DNA of 10,593 nucleotides from SSC3 sp035477015. GTDB taxonomy: Bacteria; Actinomycetota; Actinomycetes; Propionibacteriales; Nocardioidaceae. A model generated the notes under the pieces. The model saw only the letters and a list, made by a program, of their open reading frames with translations. It ran no database searches and had not been told where the DNA came from. Below are positions 7,619 through 10,593 of the stretch, piece by piece. Position numbers and translations under genes: made by a program. The stretch covers positions 1-10,593 of the forward strand of contig DATILB010000107.1 in NCBI GenBank assembly GCA_035477015.1, given 5' to 3'. The first letter of the stretch is position 1. Each line of letters begins with the position of its first letter.

Positions 7619-8539
7619 ATGGCGGTGGAGGCGGAGGGCAGCGGTGCGCCCGTACGCCGTTCCCTCGTGCGGGAGGCAGGTCACACGGCCTGGCGACTCA
7701 CGGTGTCGACCGTCGGAATCTGCTTCCGGAACCGCGTCACGGGCCTCGCCGCCGAGGCAGCGTTCTTCGCGCTCCTGTCGCTCCCGCCGCTGATCTTCGG
7801 CCTCGCGGGATCGATCGGCTACGTGTTCCGGCAGTTCTCCAACACGCAGATCAGTGACTTCCGGGCGAACGTGCTGGACCTCTCGCTGCAGGTCTTCACC
7901 GACGAGACCGTCAACAAGATCATCGAGCCGACGCTCGACGACGTACTCCGCCAAGGCCTGCGGTTCGACATCATCTCGATCGGCTTCGTGCTGGCGCTCT
8001 GGTCGGGTTCCCGTGCGTTGCACGTCATCGTCGACACGATCACGATCATGTACGGCCTCAACGGTCAGCGCGGGATCGTGCGGGCCCGAGTTCTCTCGTT
8101 CACGCTCTATGTATTGGGCATGGTCACCGGCATCGTGACGATCCCGCTGATCCTTGCCGGCCCCGGCCTCGTCGACGACGCGGTGACCGAACGCCTGGAC
8201 TGGCTCGTGTCGCTCTACTGGCCGATCGTGCTGCTGCTGGGCGTCTTCTTCCTCGCGACGCTCTACCACGTGTCCGTCCCGGTGCGGACGTCGTGGCGCT
8301 ACAACCTCCCGGGTGCGGTTCTCACGATGTTCGTCTGGATCCTGGGTTCGTACGCTCTCCGGTGGTTCCTGGTGGTGACCGCGAGCGAGTCCACGTCGAT
8401 CTACGGACCGCTGGCTGCTCCGATCGCGATCATGCTGTGGCTCTACCTGGTCTCGATCTCGGTCCTCATCGGCGCGGCGCTCAACGCCTCCTTCGACCAG
8501 ATCTGGCCAAGCGTGGAGCGGCCCCACCCCGACTCGTAA
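7619..8539 (+). CDS. YihY/BrkB-family inner-membrane protein
   Basis: This is a 306-residue polytopic membrane protein of the YihY/BrkB family. The old annotation 'ribonuclease BN' for the family is known to be mistaken, and its function is not settled. About six membrane segments are visible, near 44-70, 115-137, 157-180, 199-219, 229-255 and 263-288. Family features include AAEAAFFALLSLPPLIFG (44-61), the LWSGSRALHVIVDTI stretch (127-141), the PGA motif after a basic W (226-233), YGPLAAPIAIMLWLYL (262-277) and the closing IGAALNA (284-290). The N-terminus is short and charged with no signal peptide. ATG 7619 is chosen over two GTG codons just upstream because of the -10 spacing. It is separated from katG by a terminator, so it is likely transcribed independently and perhaps together with downstream genes. 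Confidence 0.93.
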   Translation: MAVEAEGSGAPVRRSLVREAGHTAWRLTVSTVGICFRNRVTGLAAEAAFFALLSLPPLIFGLAGSIGYVFRQFSNTQISDFRANVLDLSLQVFTDETVNKIIEPTLDDVLRQGLRFDIISIGFVLALWSGSRALHVIVDTITIMYGLNGQRGIVRARVLSFTLYVLGMVTGIVTIPLILAGPGLVDDAVTERLDWLVSLYWPIVLLLGVFFLATLYHVSVPVRTSWRYNLPGAVLTMFVWILGSYALRWFLVVTASESTSIYGPLAAPIAIMLWLYLVSISVLIGAALNASFDQIWPSVERPHPDS

Positions 8540-8568
8540 TTGGCATGCGCCGACACGCGTCCACGCCG

Positions 8569-8574
8569 TACATT
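8569..8574 (+). promoter_or_regulatory. -10 element of the RsgA-like gene, probably leaderless
   Basis: TACATT (TANNNT) followed by 6 nt and GTG at 8581 (TACATTCCGGTTGTG) matches the leaderless geometry seen at glyA. It argues for the GTG start over the ATG at 8545. Confidence 0.45.
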
Positions 8575-8580
8575 CCGGTT

Positions 8581-9276
8581 GTGTTGGAGGCCATCGGATA
8601 CGACCGCGATCTCGCCCAGTGGGCCGCTACAGCGGACTCACGGCTCGGGCGAGTGCTGCGGGTCGAGCGGGGCCTGGTCACCCTCCTGACCGAGTCCGGC
8701 GAGGTTCGCGCGTCGTACGGCGGACGGCTGCTTGGCTGGATCGCCACCGACAGCACGGCAGGGCCCTGCGTGGGGGACTGGGCGGTGCTGCGCGACTGGC
8801 CCGACCGGCGGGTGACCCTGGAGCGCATCGTGCCCCGGCGTACGTCGGTGCGGGGCTCGGTGGGGGAGCACGTACTTGCTGCCAACGTCGACCTCGTCGC
8901 GGTCGTGATCGCAGCGGACACGTTCGACGAGACGCTGGCGCGGACGGGCCCGATCGTGGCGATGGCGGAGAGTAGTGGCGTGCGCACACTCCTGGTCCTC
9001 GCGCGGTGTGACCGGGTGGCGGAGCTGCCGGTCCCCGAGAGCCACGATGTCCTCGCGACCAGCGCAAGCACCGGCCACGGACTGCGGGAGCTGCGGGGTC
9101 TGGTGGAGCAGCACCTGACCCTGGCGATGCTGGCCGTGCCCGGCCAAGGAAAGTCCGCCCTCGTACGCGCTCTGGTCGGCGACCTCGCCGTACGCCGGGC
9201 CCCGAAGCGGATGCTGCACGTGCTGCCGAGCGGCGGAGCCGTGATCGACACACCGTGCCTCCGTGCCATGGCCTAG
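8581..9276 (+). CDS. Shortened, motif-degenerate RsgA-like GTPase
   Basis: This 231-residue protein is related to RsgA (YjeQ), the circularly permuted GTPase that acts in 30S ribosome maturation. Recognisable parts are an OB-fold-like N-terminus (GRVLRVERG, 23-31; GDWAVL, 65-70), IVPRRTSVRGS (83-93) and VLAANVDLVAVV (98-109). Its G motifs are eroded. G4 is ARCD (141-144) instead of N/TKxD. G1 is AVPGQGKS (185-192), with Ala for the first Gly. The G2 segment (normally GRHTTT) is deleted between 205 and 216. G3 is DTPC (223-226) instead of DTPG. The protein stops five residues later, lacking the whole C-terminal zinc domain; normal RsgA has roughly 300-370 residues. The reading frame itself is open and has a plausible leaderless promoter. 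It is either a decaying paralogue or a retained protein without GTPase activity. ATG 8545 is the alternative start. A complete rsgA is expected elsewhere in the genome. Confidence 0.75.
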   Translation: MLEAIGYDRDLAQWAATADSRLGRVLRVERGLVTLLTESGEVRASYGGRLLGWIATDSTAGPCVGDWAVLRDWPDRRVTLERIVPRRTSVRGSVGEHVLAANVDLVAVVIAADTFDETLARTGPIVAMAESSGVRTLLVLARCDRVAELPVPESHDVLATSASTGHGLRELRGLVEQHLTLAMLAVPGQGKSALVRALVGDLAVRRAPKRMLHVLPSGGAVIDTPCLRAMA

Positions 9277-9331
9277 CGCTGCCCGTGGAATGCTGTCTGC
9301 TGCAGGCAGCGGACGAGCAGCGGAAGGTGCG

Positions 9332-9670
9332 ATGGGAAACGTCAACATGCCGACCCCCGTGGCCGTGGCCGGCGGAGCGCTCTGCCTGCTGGCCGGCTAC
9401 CTGGTCGGAGCCGTCGCGGGCCCGGACACCAAGAGCCGCACCACCGCCGAGGTGCAGAGCTACGACAACAGCACCAAGGAGCTCTGTCTCCGCGGTGAGG
9501 GCATCCAGGATCAGCCCGGCGGCGACGACGGTCAGCTCTGCGGAGAGTGGCGGCGCTCGACGGGTGACGCTGTCCCGCAGGAGGGTGACGCCTTCCGGTT
9601 CGTCGCGATCGTGTCCAGCAGCGGCGACAACTCGGTGACCTACATCTACGGTTCGGTCATCGAGGAGTGA
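9332..9670 (+). CDS. Hypothetical membrane-anchored or exported protein (112 aa)
   Basis: I do not recognise this protein. It has a short N-terminus, then a hydrophobic segment at about residues 8-29 (AVAGGALCLLAGYLVGAVAG), then an 80-residue acidic, probably extracytoplasmic part with two cysteines (C52, C70) that could form a disulfide. It ends in a beta-rich stretch (FRFVAIVSSS...SVTYIYGSVI). No lipobox is evident. ATG 9332 is chosen because GGAAGG (9322-9327) lies 4 nt upstream; Met at 9347 is a weaker alternative. Its stop lies 9 nt before the potassium-channel ATG, so the two are almost certainly co-transcribed. An accessory role to the channel is possible but is only inferred from position. 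Confidence 0.78.
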   Translation: MGNVNMPTPVAVAGGALCLLAGYLVGAVAGPDTKSRTTAEVQSYDNSTKELCLRGEGIQDQPGGDDGQLCGEWRRSTGDAVPQEGDAFRFVAIVSSSGDNSVTYIYGSVIEE

Positions 9671-9679
9671 GCGGCCCGG

Positions 9680-10593
9680 ATGCCTGACGACAGCGGCCAG
9701 GAGCAGATCGGGGCCATCCGGTTCCCGGAGGTGTCACGCTCGCCGTGGTACGTCCTGGTCAAGCGACTCACGATGGCCATCGGTGTGCTCGGGTTCACGA
9801 TGATGGTCGTGTACGTCGATCGCGACGGGTACCACGACAACAACGACCCCGACGGTGTGCTCAGCCTCACCGACGCGCTGTACTACACGACCGTCACGCT
9901 CAGCACGACCGGCTACGGCGACATCGCGCCGGTCTCGGACGCAGCGCGCATGGTCAACGTCTTCGTGATCACCCCGTTACGCATCGCCTTCCTCGTGCTG
10001 TTGATCGGTACGACGCTCGAGGTGCTGGCCGCGCAGGGCCGCTACAACTTCAAAGTCACACAGTGGAGGAGACGTATGGGCGAGCACGTAGTGGTCGTCG
10101 GCTATGGCACCAAGGGCCGCGCCGCGATCCAGGTCCTGGTCAACAACGGCACCCAGAAGGACGACATCGTCGTCGTCGACCCCAGTCCTACGGGAGCGCA
10201 GGAGGCCAACGCGGACGGCTACACCGTCGTCGCGGGTGACGCGACCCGTCGCGACGTGCTGCGCCGGGCCGGGGTGGCGAAGGCACATCAGGTCATCATC
10301 ACCACCGACCGCGACGACTCGACCGTCCTGTCGACGCTCAACGTGCGTGCCCTGAACCCGAAGGCGTACGTCGTGGCCTCCGTCCGTGAGGAGGCCAACG
10401 TCCAACTGGTACGGCAGAGCGGCGCGGACTCGGTCATCACGTCCTCCTCCGCAGTCGGCCGGCTCCTCGGACTCTCGTCGATGAGCCCTGCTCTCGGCTA
10501 CGTGATGGAGGACCTGCTCTCGTACGGCGAGGGGCTCGAGGTGGCCGAGCGCGACCTGCTCGTGCCGGAGGTCGGCAAGCAGCCCCAGCAGCT
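9680..10593 (+). CDS. Two-TM potassium channel with RCK (TrkA-N) domain, 3' end outside window
   Basis: This is a potassium-selective ion channel of the MthK/Kch-like type. The first TM helix is at about 25-46 (VLVKRLTMAIGVLGFTMMVVYV). The pore helix and selectivity filter follow, with LYYTTVTLSTTGYGD (67-81; filter TTGYGD 76-81). The second TM helix is about 91-116. A basic linker (WRRR, 129-132) leads into the cytoplasmic RCK/TrkA-N Rossmann domain, which begins HVVVVGYGTKGRAAI (136-150) with the GxGxxG motif and has a beta-2 acidic end at VVVDP. The visible protein is 304 residues and continues past the window. The ATG at 9680 has only a weak, distant GGAG (9664-9667). A second strong ribosome-binding site lies inside the gene, before Met133. 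Tetramers in the inner membrane with a ligand-gated RCK ring are expected from the family. Confidence 0.95.
   Translation, partial: MPDDSGQEQIGAIRFPEVSRSPWYVLVKRLTMAIGVLGFTMMVVYVDRDGYHDNNDPDGVLSLTDALYYTTVTLSTTGYGDIAPVSDAARMVNVFVITPLRIAFLVLLIGTTLEVLAAQGRYNFKVTQWRRRMGEHVVVVGYGTKGRAAIQVLVNNGTQKDDIVVVDPSPTGAQEANADGYTVVAGDATRRDVLRRAGVAKAHQVIITTDRDDSTVLSTLNVRALNPKAYVVASVREEANVQLVRQSGADSVITSSSAVGRLLGLSSMSPALGYVMEDLLSYGEGLEVAERDLLVPEVGKQPQQ
10065..10078 (+). promoter_or_regulatory. Internal ribosome-binding site and start before the RCK domain
   Basis: GGAGGAG (10065-10071) is followed by ACGT and ATG (10076-10078), in frame as Met133. It sits exactly between TM2 and the RCK domain. The Shine-Dalgarno is written with the consecutive Arg codons AGG AGA, which are rare in GC-rich actinobacteria, whereas the next Arg uses CGT. 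In MthK a comparable internal Met gives a separate soluble RCK subunit. Whether it is used here is inferred. Confidence 0.5.

Noticed and set aside
8293..8580. Upstream in-frame extension of the RsgA-like gene
   Set aside because: It overlaps the conserved C-terminal half of the YihY-family gene and has no homology-like content; the GTG at 8581 fits a -10 element.
9240..9340. Frameshift that might restore the RsgA C-terminal domain
   Set aside because: I read the other plus-strand frames after the DTPC motif and saw no zinc-domain Cys/His pattern; the next gene starts within 60 nt.

Overview
This is a high-GC window with dense, short-spaced genes. Several apparent leaderless starts (a TANNNT hexamer 6-7 nt before the start codon) and the gene families point to an actinobacterium. 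A Nocardioides-like member of the Nocardioidaceae is the best guess, an inference from protein style and a remembered dispersed repeat, not from a search. Everything visible is chromosomal housekeeping or stress-response content. No mobile element, CRISPR array, tRNA or rRNA was seen.

Left part (1-2482, minus strand): an assimilatory sulfate-reduction operon in the order leader peptide, ferredoxin-type sulfite reductase (sir/nirA), a 71-aa zinc-ribbon protein, and cysH (cut by the window edge). The three enzyme-side genes are joined by two ATGA stop/start overlaps, so they are probably translationally coupled. About 115 nt upstream of sir lies a 29-codon ORF with the R-R-H-V-D...S...C pattern of actinobacterial sulfur-gene leader peptides. 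The zinc-ribbon gene seems to carry a dispersed GC-rich repeat in frame as its C-terminal tail.

Middle part (2648-4885): glyA (serine hydroxymethyltransferase, long form with an internal insert) runs rightwards from an apparently leaderless promoter. It converges on a leftward aqpZ-type aquaporin. The two stop codons lie 3 nt apart, in the two arms of one small palindrome.

Peroxide part (4951-7605): furA and katG form a plus-strand operon divergent from the aquaporin. A perfect 17-bp inverted repeat overlaps the furA -35 region and is the likely autoregulatory FurA operator. KatG has all the catalytic residues checked. A 13-bp hairpin follows katG.

Right part (7606-10593, plus strand): a YihY/BrkB-family membrane protein; a shortened, motif-degenerate RsgA-like GTPase; a 112-aa single-span or secreted hypothetical protein; and a two-TM potassium channel with a cytoplasmic RCK (TrkA-N) domain, cut by the window end. 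Inside the channel gene, a strong Shine-Dalgarno made from two consecutive rare Arg codons sits just before a Met at the start of the RCK domain. This suggests an internally initiated soluble RCK subunit, as known for the archaeal channel MthK.

The observations most worth following are the internal RCK start, the sulfur leader peptide with its spacer, the repeat-derived tail of the zinc-ribbon protein, and the degenerate RsgA paralogue.
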